This document shows positions 1 to 9,333 of a stretch of DNA of 64,000 nt, piece by piece. Position numbers and translations under genes: made by a program. The stretch is from assembly GCF_002865645.1 (NCBI RefSeq), contig NW_020194594.1:682001-746000 (forward strand), written 5' to 3'. Position 1 is the stretch's first letter. Each line of letters opens with the position of its first letter. Source of the stretch: Hyaloscypha bicolor E. Taxonomy: Eukaryota; Ascomycota; Leotiomycetes; Helotiales; Hyaloscyphaceae. Below the pieces are notes generated by a model. That model made no database searches, was not told where the DNA came from, and was given only the letters and a program-made list of their open reading frames with translations.

Positions 1-1
1 T

Positions 2-1012
2 TTTTCCACCCAATGGCTACTGTCACCGAATGCTACCCCGCCTATATGGCCACAAATCTACAAGGTACCATTCGCGACCACTTCGGGGCTTTCTCGCAGC
101 CCTCCACCTACAACTGGTCAATCCATTAACCCTTTTGATGGAACCTTTGGAGACGCTGCGGCATGGACCGCGTGGGGAGACTGGGATGGCTTGGGAGAAA
201 ATGGAAATAAGGGAGATGGGGGGTTGGGTGGTGGGTTGGAAGCCCAGCAAATTTGGCCTGGCTTCACGACAGGCATATCCCCACATAATTCCGATATCTC
301 GAGTCCAGTATCCTACGCTCCAAGAATAGACTCGAGTGAAAGAGATTCTGCCAGCAATGGGCACGCCTACTCGCCTCACACCACGGCCAAATTCCTTTCC
401 GTGCGAAGCGCAGAAACAGGTAATGGGGGCAGTGGAATGGCAGAAGCATGGCCGTCGGTGCCCTCGAGTTACCTTGAATCCTCGGATATGCAAGGCGTAG
501 TAGGAATACCAGAGGGGGATAGTTTCCCGAGGGGTCAAAAACTAAGCACGATACAGGAGTTGGTGAACCACGTTTTCAGTTCTCCCGCGCACACAGAGCC
601 TATATCCTCCCCAGCCACATCAATAGCATCACCTAAACCGTTCTCTAAAACCCTCAAGAATAGAGAGTCGAGACTTCAATCAGCAGAGTCCGGTGATGAG
701 AGTCGGCAGAGCAGTCACGCACAGAGCGAGAAGAGGTATAGGACGACATTAAACGGCCGGTTTTCAAGTCTGCTTCAGGCTCTTCCGGACCCGATGGTAG
801 AACAGACTGGACCGTTTAAAGGTAGATTGACGGCCGAGAAACCAGCGACTAAGGCGAATACCCTCGATCACGCAATGCTCCACATCCGAAATCTGGAGGC
901 TGAAGAACAGGAGCTCAAGGAAGAAAGTTTAGTATTAGAGGGACAGGTAGCTGCGTATAAGAGATTGCTTGATGGGAGAGGTGGCCTCTGGAAGAAGTGG
1001 CCAGAAACTTGA
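2..1012 (+). CDS. bHLH transcription factor, 5'-partial
   Basis: The frame ending at the stop at 1010-1012 is open back to base 2 with no convincing start, so the gene probably begins outside the window. The last ~95 codons carry a basic helix-loop-helix domain: a basic stretch (HAQSEKRYRTTLNGRF), helix 1 ending in QALP, a long loop, and helix 2 (ANTLDHAMLHIRNLEAEEQELK) running into a short leucine-rich coiled segment. The upstream part is low-complexity, rich in Ser, Gly and Pro, as in fungal bHLH regulators. Such proteins dimerise and bind E-box DNA in the nucleus. The target genes cannot be told from sequence. An upstream intron is possible. An ATG at 13 lies in another frame that stops at 127-129 and was not used. 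Confidence 0.85.
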   Translation, partial: FSTQWLLSPNATPPIWPQIYKVPFATTSGLSRSPPPTTGQSINPFDGTFGDAAAWTAWGDWDGLGENGNKGDGGLGGGLEAQQIWPGFTTGISPHNSDISSPVSYAPRIDSSERDSASNGHAYSPHTTAKFLSVRSAETGNGGSGMAEAWPSVPSSYLESSDMQGVVGIPEGDSFPRGQKLSTIQELVNHVFSSPAHTEPISSPATSIASPKPFSKTLKNRESRLQSAESGDESRQSSHAQSEKRYRTTLNGRFSSLLQALPDPMVEQTGPFKGRLTAEKPATKANTLDHAMLHIRNLEAEEQELKEESLVLEGQVAAYKRLLDGRGGLWKKWPET

Positions 1013-1552
1013 TTTACTGATCCGCACTCTTTATTTACCCTGTTGAGAGGAGAGTGTTTCGTTTTGAACGCTCATATGGAAATGAGGAGTAATCAGAGGG
1101 CGACGGATATTGAAAGAGCATAAAATGTTTTACCTTGAAAAAGCAGAGCTCTAGTATCAGCAGGAATCCTGGAACCCGGGTAAAGCTAAACTCTTTTCCT
1201 GGTGTGTCCTGTCTGGTAGTCCTTGTAGGGAGTCAGGTAAATCTATCCCCCCTTTCCAAAATCTCCCTAAAGATACGCAGAAAGCATTGAATATGCCTTT
1301 AGAGACAATTTTATGTGATGACGCACACACTTTCTTCCCCATGTTTGATCGCGAACACCCTTTCACGAATCCTCGATAACTCCGCTCAGAGCCTGGGACC
1401 CACCACAAGCACTTCCATCTTCGAACTGCTTGCGATGGACATCTTTTATGGAGATTTCGTTAATGACTATTAGCCTTGCCTCTCTCTTTTTCAGCACCCG
1501 CGGGGCTCGTTAAGAAGGTCCACAAACCTTACAAGGATGGCCGCTCTGCTGA
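1013..1552. other. 3' flank of the bHLH gene, no gene seen
   Basis: No open frame here looks like protein. Around 1290-1440 there are short plausible coding stretches in several frames that could be decayed gene sequence upstream of the Clr5 relic, but no domain is recognisable. Confidence 0.5.
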
Positions 1553-2078
1553 CCAGTATCTCGTACAGTTCGAAGACGGCGGCAACCTTCTAAAGACCTT
1601 TGGGACAGACTCAAACTCCATATCCGACGCTTTTATACCGACGAGAATAAGACTTTACAACAAGTGGCGACAGCGCTCAGCTACTATCCCCCCCCCCCCC
1701 TTGAATACTTACAGTGGGTCCTGGGATAACACCACTCCTGCACTGACCAACTCAAGGGTGTATGGCCAATAGCGATTCTGGAAAGCACCTGATATTTCCT
1801 AGTTGGGGGTTATAAACGAGGTTTCAGGGTGGCGTTATTAAAGGACCCGCTGTAAGTATTCAAGGGGGGGGATAGTAAGAGGATGACTTCTTTCCAGCAT
1901 GGGTCTCGAGGCGTTACAGCTATAGATCTACGAATTGCTGAAACTATCCAGGGAGAAACAATTAACCAAAGGACTGCATGAGTGGAATCTCAGAAAGAAT
2001 GTCATTAAGGGGAAAAGAAGATTTATTACAATGGCAAGCAGTGCACAGCAGTGTCGCTCAAAAGTTGTAGAGAATTAG
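1553..2078 (+). pseudogene. Clr5-domain protein relic split by a small inverted-repeat element
   Basis: Before the insertion (1553-1683) one frame reads PSKDLWDRLKLHIRRFYTDE followed by NKTLQQVATALS. This matches the first half of the fungal Clr5 domain (Trp, Leu, Ile, Arg, 'YxDEnkTL', 'V'). After the insertion, from 1938, another frame reads REKQLTKGLHEWNLRKNVIK, which matches the second half ('kqyk..l..W.lrKN'). The two halves are separated by the 192 bp element at 1684-1875 and lie in different frames, and no start codon or complete gene surrounds them. Clr5 domains occur at the N-terminus of many fungal nuclear proteins. The assignment rests on pattern recognition of both halves; the order and spacing support it. 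It is inferred to be dead. Confidence 0.5.
1684..1875. mobile_element. 192 bp MITE-like inverted repeat with TA flanks
   Basis: About 45-55 bp at each end are inverted copies. Each arm has CTATC, a C run (13 C on the left, 8 on the right), TTGAATACTTACAG, then YGGGTCCT and AATAACRCCAC with a few mismatches. Both ends are flanked by TA (1682-1683 and 1876-1877), as expected for Tc1/mariner-type non-autonomous elements. There is no coding capacity. The element sits inside the Clr5 relic. Confidence 0.7.
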
Positions 2079-2749
2079 ATCGCGACAGCGAGACTGGAGA
2101 CAACAAAAACCTACCAATCACATTTCGAGATAGCTCACAGCAGATCTTCTGAGCTGTCTCCGCCAATTCAATGTACGATAATGTCTCATAGTCGTGACGG
2201 TCACTAAAAAAGATCAATTCTAGAAATTTCCACACCTACTTCTCAAATATCGGTTACAGACGATTTCTACTCTCTGCAGAATATTTCACTCCCATGAGTG
2301 GTGTCTAATAGCTCGCCACTAAACGATGTCCGCAAACAATCGCCCGGGCCACAGCCATTCAATATCATGTCAGTCCGACTCTTTGTGACGCTGAAAATTC
2401 AGCCATTGAACCAATGTTCACTACAGTCTAGGCAGGAGAGCTTCTGTAACAAAGTGTATCAAGAAACGTCCGAGCCAATACCCTACCCAGGAGGACCCTA
2501 CCGACCTCGCTGGCCCCACAACCCCAATGTTGTATTCACTCCGTGGGTCAAGATCAAATGACTTTCCTAGTTTTGTCTAGCTTTTCGGTGTTGATTCGGC
2601 TCCCACTCTTTACGCCAGAAAATACATATTTACTTCACCATTTCCTTCTCAAGTACTCTTTTCCCCATATCAAAGTGCAAATATCGTATTAACAGTATCA
2701 ATATATTCCACATTCATTCAATACAGATCATTTACCCAGACAGTACAAA
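2079..2749. promoter_or_regulatory. Intergenic region upstream of the hydrolase
   Basis: No domain or convincing gene was recognised. A short plus-strand frame (2298-2561, about 87 codons) ends in a proline-rich stretch but resembles nothing known and was not called. The last ~150 bases are AT- and CA-rich, and the hydrolase start sits in the context TACAAAATG, typical of a fungal 5' UTR. Confidence 0.4.
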
Positions 2750-3691
2750 ATGTTCCCACTCGCATCCCACGAAGGCGAAGCCCCCTTCCCGTACCCCTCC
2801 GCCCCCAAACCCCTCAAAACATGGAACAAAGCCTTCGGCGACCTCTCAATCTCCAAATCTCACCTTTCCATCAAACCACTCATCATCATCCACGGCGGCC
2901 CCGGGATGACGCGCCACTACCTAACACCGCACACATACCTCACTGAACACCACTCCATCCCCATAATACTTTACGACCAACTGGGCTGCGGCAACTCCAC
3001 GCACCTCCCCGAACTGGCTGGCGATACTCTATTCTGGACCGTCGATCTGTTCATCACCGAGCTCGAGAACCTGATCTCTCATCTCGAGTTACAAGAATAT
3101 GATATCCTGGACACCTCATGGGGCGGGATGCTAGCTTCGAAATTCGCAGCGCGCAACCCAACTGGACTACGGAGATTAATATTAGCCAATGCGCCAGCAA
3201 GTATGAAGATCCGGTACGAGTCGGCGGCGGAATATCGACGCGAGCTTCCGGAAGAGGTGCAGAAGGTGATCGATAAGCATGAAGCGGCCGGCACGTTCGA
3301 TGACCCGGAGTACGAGGAAGCGTATAAAGTGTTCACCAAACGGCATATCTGCAGCCTCGATCTCGTTCCCGAGCCATTGTTAAAGTCCGCGATTGAGTGG
3401 TCGAAGGATAAGACGGTTTCGGATGTGATGGCTGGCGGCAGTGGGGATCATTTCAAGAATGAGGGGACGTTGGCGGGCTTTAGCACGATTGGCGAGGCGA
3501 AGAAGATTAAGGTTAGAACGCTCTTGATTAATGGGAATAGAGAGATTGCGAGTGATGAGGGGGTGCGACCGTTTTGGAGGGAGATTGAGAAGGTTAAGTG
3601 GGATACGATGAATGGGAGTACGCATAGTCCGCATTTGGAGGAGGAGGAGAGGTATATGGGTATTATTACGGAGTTTTTGATCGAAGAATAG
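2750..3691 (+). CDS. Proline iminopeptidase-like alpha/beta hydrolase (S33)
   Basis: Single-exon gene of 313 residues, close to the family length of about 300-320. The HGGPG oxyanion-hole motif is at residues 48-52, with YDQLGCG at 75-81. The nucleophile elbow is DTSWGG (121-126, Ser123) and the catalytic His lies in STHSPHLEE near the C-terminus. Family members remove N-terminal proline or other residues from peptides, or act as amino-acid amidases, usually in the cytosol; no signal peptide is seen. Two departures from the family pattern stand out: the elbow normally begins Gly-x-Ser but here is Asp-Thr-Ser, and the usual acid-loop Asp (NGxYDE) appears replaced in NGNREIASDE. Activity is therefore not assured. 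The first half is C-rich on the coding strand and the second half purine-rich. Confidence 0.88.
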   Translation: MFPLASHEGEAPFPYPSAPKPLKTWNKAFGDLSISKSHLSIKPLIIIHGGPGMTRHYLTPHTYLTEHHSIPIILYDQLGCGNSTHLPELAGDTLFWTVDLFITELENLISHLELQEYDILDTSWGGMLASKFAARNPTGLRRLILANAPASMKIRYESAAEYRRELPEEVQKVIDKHEAAGTFDDPEYEEAYKVFTKRHICSLDLVPEPLLKSAIEWSKDKTVSDVMAGGSGDHFKNEGTLAGFSTIGEAKKIKVRTLLINGNREIASDEGVRPFWREIEKVKWDTMNGSTHSPHLEEEERYMGIITEFLIEE

Positions 3692-4109
3692 ACTTGCGTA
3701 TTTATAAGATTCTTTTATTATTGCATATCGTGCTTGTTTGAAGTATCTGACAACAAGTAGCTGCAAGTTCCAGAAGGTGATTGCATCGATTCTGTACCAC
3801 GAACGTGGCACGACGAGCAGACTTATCACTCAAACTATTCCCTATTCGCTTTGACTTGCTAATTTTTGCTACTCAGCCCTTACGTGTGTTTGGACGGACT
3901 AGGTTGATCATGATCGCGTATACGAGCTCTGCGAGGCTCTGCGGCTCGCTTGGCTATTTGGTCATGCATGATGAGGTGTTGAAAAGACTCGCTCAGGCTA
4001 TAGCGCACCTCACCATCCTTCCCAGAATACCGGAAATTACCTTAGTAGACACAACTCTGGCCCTGAACTTAGATCCACCTAAGGCAACTAGTCAGTATCA
4101 CCGCTCCCA
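3692..4109. promoter_or_regulatory. Hydrolase 3' end / HET gene 5' flank
   Basis: A 418 bp gap between two same-strand genes. It holds the hydrolase 3' UTR (AT-rich, with TTTATTATT at about 3712) and presumably the HET-gene promoter. No other feature is visible. Confidence 0.4.
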
Positions 4110-5597
4110 ATGCGTCTGATCAATGTCAACACCTTCAAGCTGAAAGAGTTCTTCGGCGCTGATACTCCGCACTATGCCATACTCTCACACCGATGGGAGA
4201 AAGAAGAGGTTACCTTCCAGGACTTGATGAGTGGGCGAGGAAAGACTATGCTTGGGTGGAAGAAGATTGAAGGCTGCTGTCAAATGGCTTCGCGCGATCA
4301 ACTAGAGTGGGCTTGGGTTGACTCCTGCTGTATCGACAAAACCAGTAGCGCCGAACTCTCAGAGGCCATCAACAGCATGTTTCGCTGGTATCGCGATGCG
4401 GAAGTTTGCTATGCGTACCTTTCTGATGTTTCGGGTCCTTTGGAGTGGACATTTGGGGTGAATATGCACCCTAGGATGAAGATGCAGGACTTTCGTTCTA
4501 GCAAGTGGTTCACGAGGGGGTGGACGTTGCAGGAATTGCTCGCCCCGGACGAACTCAAGTTCTTCGATAAAGATGTATGTATTGCCCGGGTCCTGTGTCT
4601 CCAAGTTTAGTCTCATCCGAAATGGAAGAGATTCAAGTTTCAAGAAAACCTCACTTCGAGAATATCTTCGGAGTTGAAAGTTTCCTGATCAAGCTATGCT
4701 AACTCGGGTTACTCAGTGGGAGGAGATGGGAACAAAAGAGAGCCTTGGTGAAACACTTTCTCAAGTGACGGGTATCAAATATCTGTTCAATTTCGAGGAT
4801 GCGAGTGTGGCTCAGAAGATGAGCTGGGCGGCGGATCGAGTAACTACCAGGCTTGAGGATCAAGCTTACTGCCTCTTGGGCATATTCGGCGTCAACATGC
4901 CGCCACTATACGGAGAAGGGCCTGGTGCTTTTCTCAGACTGCAGCTTGAGATTATGAGGATCTCAAGCGATGAGTCTCTCTTCGCCTGGGAAGATCACTC
5001 GATAGAATCGGGTGGCCTGCTCGCTCCTTCTCTCAAGTCGTTCAGATACGCAACTAACATCGTATCTGCGAATCCGTCGCTGATAGAACGACCGCCGTAC
5101 TTGATGACGAATAGAGGGCTTGAGATCTGTCTCCATTTTCGAGAACTAGGTCTGAATGAAGAATACACCTTTCGCGACTCTCCGGGTGAAAACCAGCGGC
5201 TTGCACCTCTCAACTGTACGTACGAAGGGAAAGAATTAGTTCCTCTAGGTGTCATCATCTCCCAGGGGCCAAACACAAAAGGTCACTTTCAACGGACACG
5301 CTGCGATCTTATCGTTCACGACGGAGAGTGGTGGCGGGTAGGGAAGCTCGTGCAACCAGACCAGGCGCCCTATCGGTTGGAAAAAGTTTGGATCAACCAA
5401 CCACAAATATATTTCGGGACCCACTCCTACTGCCACTTCCGGATCAGAACCCTGGACCTAAATGCGTTCGGGTGGGAGGTCAAAGAGCGGTTTCTATTGA
5501 ATCCTGAGCTTGGGCGCTGGGGGGCAGACGCAGACGGTTGTGTAAATTTGAAGCTCTCAAACAGCACCGGATCTATCACATTCCAAGGAGCCCAGGG

Positions 5598-5651
<54 letters not shown>

Positions 5652-5937
5652 AATGCCCATGCTCAAAGTTTCATGTACAGGGAAAAATGGCTATGTTGCT
5701 CTTGTGCTGGTAGACGCATTCGAAGAAGGTTACAGTAATACAGATGTCTCTCATCATCTGAGGAATCCTACTTTCGACAAGCTTATCTCAAATGAGCCCA
5801 CGGTCTTGACAAAATCAGTTGGCTGTGGGAAATCTTGGCAGGCTTCGGTCTGGAAGGAGGGTGGCTCTGGTAGTCGCGAGATATTCAATGTCAAGTTGGA
5901 AGAGGTCGATGAGGTTCCTGAAGGTTTGCGTATTTAG
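4110..5937 (+). CDS. HET-domain (heterokaryon incompatibility) protein with a poly-glycine tract
   Basis: Two exons, 4110-4574 and 4717-5937. The intron is GT at 4575 to AG at 4716, with branch-like GCTAAC at ~4697-4702. Joining restores FFDKD|WEEMGTKESL, the usual continuation of this family, giving 561 residues. The HET domain spans about residues 20-150: HYAILSHRWEKEEVTF, WVDSCCIDK, AINSMFRWYRDAEVCYAYLSDV, SKWFTRGWTLQELLAP. The family segment RLEDQAYCLLGIFGVNMPPLYGEG follows. HET proteins trigger cell death or growth arrest when unlike fungal individuals fuse; that role is family knowledge. A run of 51 G (5600-5650) encodes 16 glycines (about 451-466) in the C-terminal part, and the frame continues for 95 more codons. 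A homopolymer this long should slip readily, so length variants and frame switching are plausible. Confidence 0.9.
5600..5650 (+). repeat. 51-base G homopolymer inside a coding exon
   Basis: Fifty-one consecutive G residues follow GGTT and are followed by TAATGCCC. The reading frame passes through as Trp, sixteen GGG codons, then Val-Met-Pro. The run can form G-quadruplexes and is a hot spot for slippage. The exact length may be wrong in the assembly. Confidence 0.95.
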
Positions 5938-7696
5938 GAAGGGATAAACAGCTAGGACGCTTCTCAAATAAACCTGGGCTTGTTTTGTTACAAATATTTC
6001 GGCACGTTGTGTGACCCAGGGTAGGGAATCGTGTAAACTGCATTCTGAGACCACGGCCTGGATTTCATTTCCTATGCTGAGATATTTTAGACCTTTACGG
6101 CTTAAAACTTTGCACTAGACCGGGAAAACTGCATTCGAACCGTAGTTTAGTAGTCAAACCACAGTTTATACTATATTTTAAAACTACGGTAGGGAAAAGT
6201 TCTACTGCGCTAGACTGGGGACTTTCCAAGCCGGACTGAATGGCCAAACTAACGTTGCCCTTGACTGAGGTCGCCCTATAACCGACACAACTTGTGTCCA
6301 ACAGATCATCACAAAATAACAAGCTCTAAGGACATGTCTGATTTGAATGGAGTAAGTTTGAAAAAGATCACTACTTCCTTCTATATCCTCATTGATATGC
6401 CTGCAAAATTGCCAAGAGTAGTAAATCTGATCACAAACATATTTCAGTTACGCCCGCTATAATGAAGGCGAGAGCCACCTGTAGAATATCAGTGCTACGT
6501 AATATAAAGGATCTTCTATGAGGTGCTACCAAGGCCCTGCGATCTTTGAATCGCTCAACTCTTCTATACTTGCGCGGCTGTGAAGGATAATGACGGTACT
6601 GAACATGATGGGCAAAGGTGAAGCAATAGTCTATCATTTTGAATGCATAAGATAGGTGCAAGCAGTAACTGTAGCAAGGGGTTATGCCAAACAGTGGCGA
6701 GGGGTCAAGGACCAAATATTTCGGATAGGTCGGAACTAACGTGCCCTACTGAAAACGAGGCTACGTAGCCTTATTACAAAGGATGTGAATTGATTTGGAA
6801 GTCGCGAGATATTCTCGGTATTGTAGTAAAACATCTGAAATGAAAGCACTGGAGTCATGTCTAAGAGGCCTGGCAACAAGTCAAATGGTAAAGAATCAAC
6901 GCAGCCTGAAGGAATCAAAACGCAGTGGTCCTATATTTCGCAGGCTACAAACTTCAAGACAGCCATCTTTCAACCTAGACAATCTAGATGCCGTGAGCAA
7001 TTTGAAGATATCAGCCACTAGGCGCTCAGGAAGTTATTCGCAGAATGTGCTTAAGCTAAGATCTCTAGAGAGAACCACGGGGAGCGTCCTCAACACGATA
7101 CTCATGAAGAAATATGACATAGGGAGAAATGGATATCGAAGTCACAGCAAAGAGAATTTTTAATTCAACTCTGTTTTTATTCATTGCCACGGATGGGGTA
7201 TCAAGCCTATCGTACAAGAAGATCATTGACCCTGCAGCCATATGTGTTTATCCGTTGATCGGAGCAAGTGCAGTATACATTCTGCTGTGGTATCACTATA
7301 ACAAAGAAATAAATCGTGTGCTGACAATATCGCAGAAGAGAAGGGTTTAAGGGTTTGTTTTGCGTATGTCATATGACGAGCATGTGATGACTTTCATCCT
7401 AGGGTCGCACCAGCAGCCTTTGTCTTTGCCAATTCAAGGAACTGGCAAGGTGGCAAGCGATCGGGTGCTGAAAGCGGCATCAGGGTGCGCATGTGGGTGG
7501 TTGATATGTAGATTTCGTGAGAATGTTGCGAATAAGGCGAAGGTGAAGAAGAGAATCGCCCCGATGTCCATCCATACCGGCCAAATTCTCAGACCGGAAC
7601 GCCTCGCTAAAGCCCAAAAATTACCACCAATCCCAAGCGCACCGGGCCTAAAGGCCAAAGAAGTAAGCAAGCCGAGAAGGGCACGCATTCATGAGC
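5938..7696. other. Intergenic stretch, no supported gene
   Basis: Contains the HET gene 3' flank and the GPCR 3' flank. A short inverted pair (ACCGTAGTTT near 6139 and AAACTACGGT near 6182) lies in AT-rich sequence and may mark a decayed small element. Two plus-strand frames (6839-7163 and 7129-7350) are open. The second encodes one hydrophobic stretch, but neither matches a family I know. Confidence 0.45.
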
Positions 7697-9333
7697 TTAT
7701 GAGCGGCCGTCCCTGCTCGCAGGACGGGCGGTTGATGGGCGACTCTGCTGAAGCTCGGTCATTGACTCGGTGTCTTGGCAGAAACCTTTGCGTCCACCTG
7801 GGGCTCTGTTTCCAGCGTACTCGCGATCACCCTCTGCTGAGAAGGCTGCCATGACAGTGCGGAGGCCACCACCGCTAAAGCGCTTGCGATCCTTGAGATT
7901 GGTCCAGACTTGTTTGCAGGCAGGCAAGCTGGTAATTGCATAGATGAGTGCGTTCCAGAAGCCCTGGAGGGGGAGTACGAATGAAGACGCATACTCCAGA
8001 GGAAGAGAGACTTGACCAGGGTGAACAACAGAGTAAACTCGGTTGGCAGAAGAGGGAATCCAGGTGATCATCATGGCAAAGAAAAAGAGAACAGCAACCT
8101 TCGTGTAAGACCAGATCGCGGTGTTCGCTTCCATAGCAGCGTAACGGCGGGTTGGATAAAGGTTGGAATTGGGAGCATTAGGCTGGTAAGCGGAGGCGGG
8201 AATAGAGCCTTTGCGATCCGGGGCGGGAAGTGGCTTCTCGGTGTAAGACCAGCGAGTTTGAAGATTCCCAGGTTTACCATGACTTCCCGGATTCCCTGGA
8301 GAGGTGGTGATGTTGCAAATGTTCCCATAAGGATTTGCAGTTGCATCTGGCTCCTTTGGGTCGTTGAGGCGCCTGAGATCGATTTCATCGGAAGAGCTGA
8401 CGGCGGATTCCGAGGTCACGAAAATTTCGGTGGTCTTAACAGAGCTGAAGGGGTCGCGTATGACTGGCATTGGGTCGGGCGGTGGTTGGCTGAAATTGCG
8501 GAGCTGTTGCCTCTTCTTGAAGATATCCTTTCCTGCTCGAGCATAGATGGTGATTGTACCAAGGATGACGACCCTGGACAAATATGAGCTTGAAATGAAT
8601 ATGAGAAGCAATGCACATACCAGACAGGACCATAGAAAGTGGCAATTCGGAAGATATCCCATTCGCTAGAGACCCAGCACCAAAGAGTGGCGTTTCCATA
8701 CATATGCCCCTTTTCCTCCGTAGTTATGAAAAGGTAGGTAAGAGCAGGGATGAAGGGCAAGCCGTAGCAGCACAGGAAATAGTACTTTTCCAGACGCCGA
8801 AGTTGATCTGCCCCAAATTTATAGTAGAAGGTCAGGAAAACGTTCAAAGCCATAGCAAAGGTCCAGTAAGCATCAGCTGGCATGAACCTAGGAGAAGTAA
8901 GTTAAGCATTTTTCGAAGTTCACGCTATTACTTACATCTGAATCAAGAAGGCTTGGAACTGGCAGAAGGGCCCGTTGTAATGCTTTGTTTCGACTGCTGC
9001 TCTGGCCATGATGGTTGCAATGTTTGTGAATACATTGCCCATGGAAGCGTAGAAGACGAGACGGTTGATTGGCTTGTGGAAGGCCTTGGAAAAGAGGAAG
9101 GTAATGGCAATGAAGGAACATCCTGCCAAGGACAAGACTGAACCAACTCGCTCGAGGATGCTGAAGTTGATCAGCTGATGTGGGGTGATATCTCCGGCCA
9201 ACATGGTGGCGATTTCGCTGAAGGCCAAGTGGTGGAGCAAGTGTAGTTCAACGGGCTGGTCCGGATTGACACAGCGGAAAGACTGCAGTCTGTGGGAGAC
9301 AATATCGGAGGCTGATGGAGACGCCCGTGTCAC
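7697..9333 (-). CDS. cAMP-receptor-like seven-TM G-protein-coupled receptor
   Basis: Three exons on the minus strand: 9333-8936, 8887-8621 and 8573-7697. The introns are 48 and 47 bp (GTAAGT..CTAG and GTATGT..CCAG). Joins restore IQ|MFMPADAYW and GPV|W|VVILGT, giving 513 residues. TM1 is at about 62-82 and TM2 at 92-110, and Cys124 opens TM3. A second loop cysteine lies in ATLWCWVSS. TM4 is YFLCCYGLPFIPALTYLF. A long Ser/Pro-rich third intracellular loop follows, then TM6 (VAVLFFFAMMITWIPSSANR) and TM7 (PLQGFWNALIYAI). This matches the fungal class related to Dictyostelium cAMP receptors (GprH-like). It should couple to a heterotrimeric G protein at the plasma membrane; the ligand is unknown. 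Met44 (MLAGDITPHQ) is a credible alternative start. Confidence 0.9.

Noticed and set aside
5427..5738. Frames on the other strand or in another phase through the G run, giving poly-Pro or alternative poly-Gly proteins
   Set aside because: They are by-products of the homopolymer; the HET-family frame is continuous on both sides.
6060..6260. Possible further MITE with ACCGTAGTTT/AAACTACGGT
   Set aside because: Only about 10 bp match at the arms and no target duplication, so not called as an element.
7360..7854. Open frames on both strands just 3' of the GPCR gene
   Set aside because: No domain, and they overlap the GPCR coding end and its likely 3' UTR.
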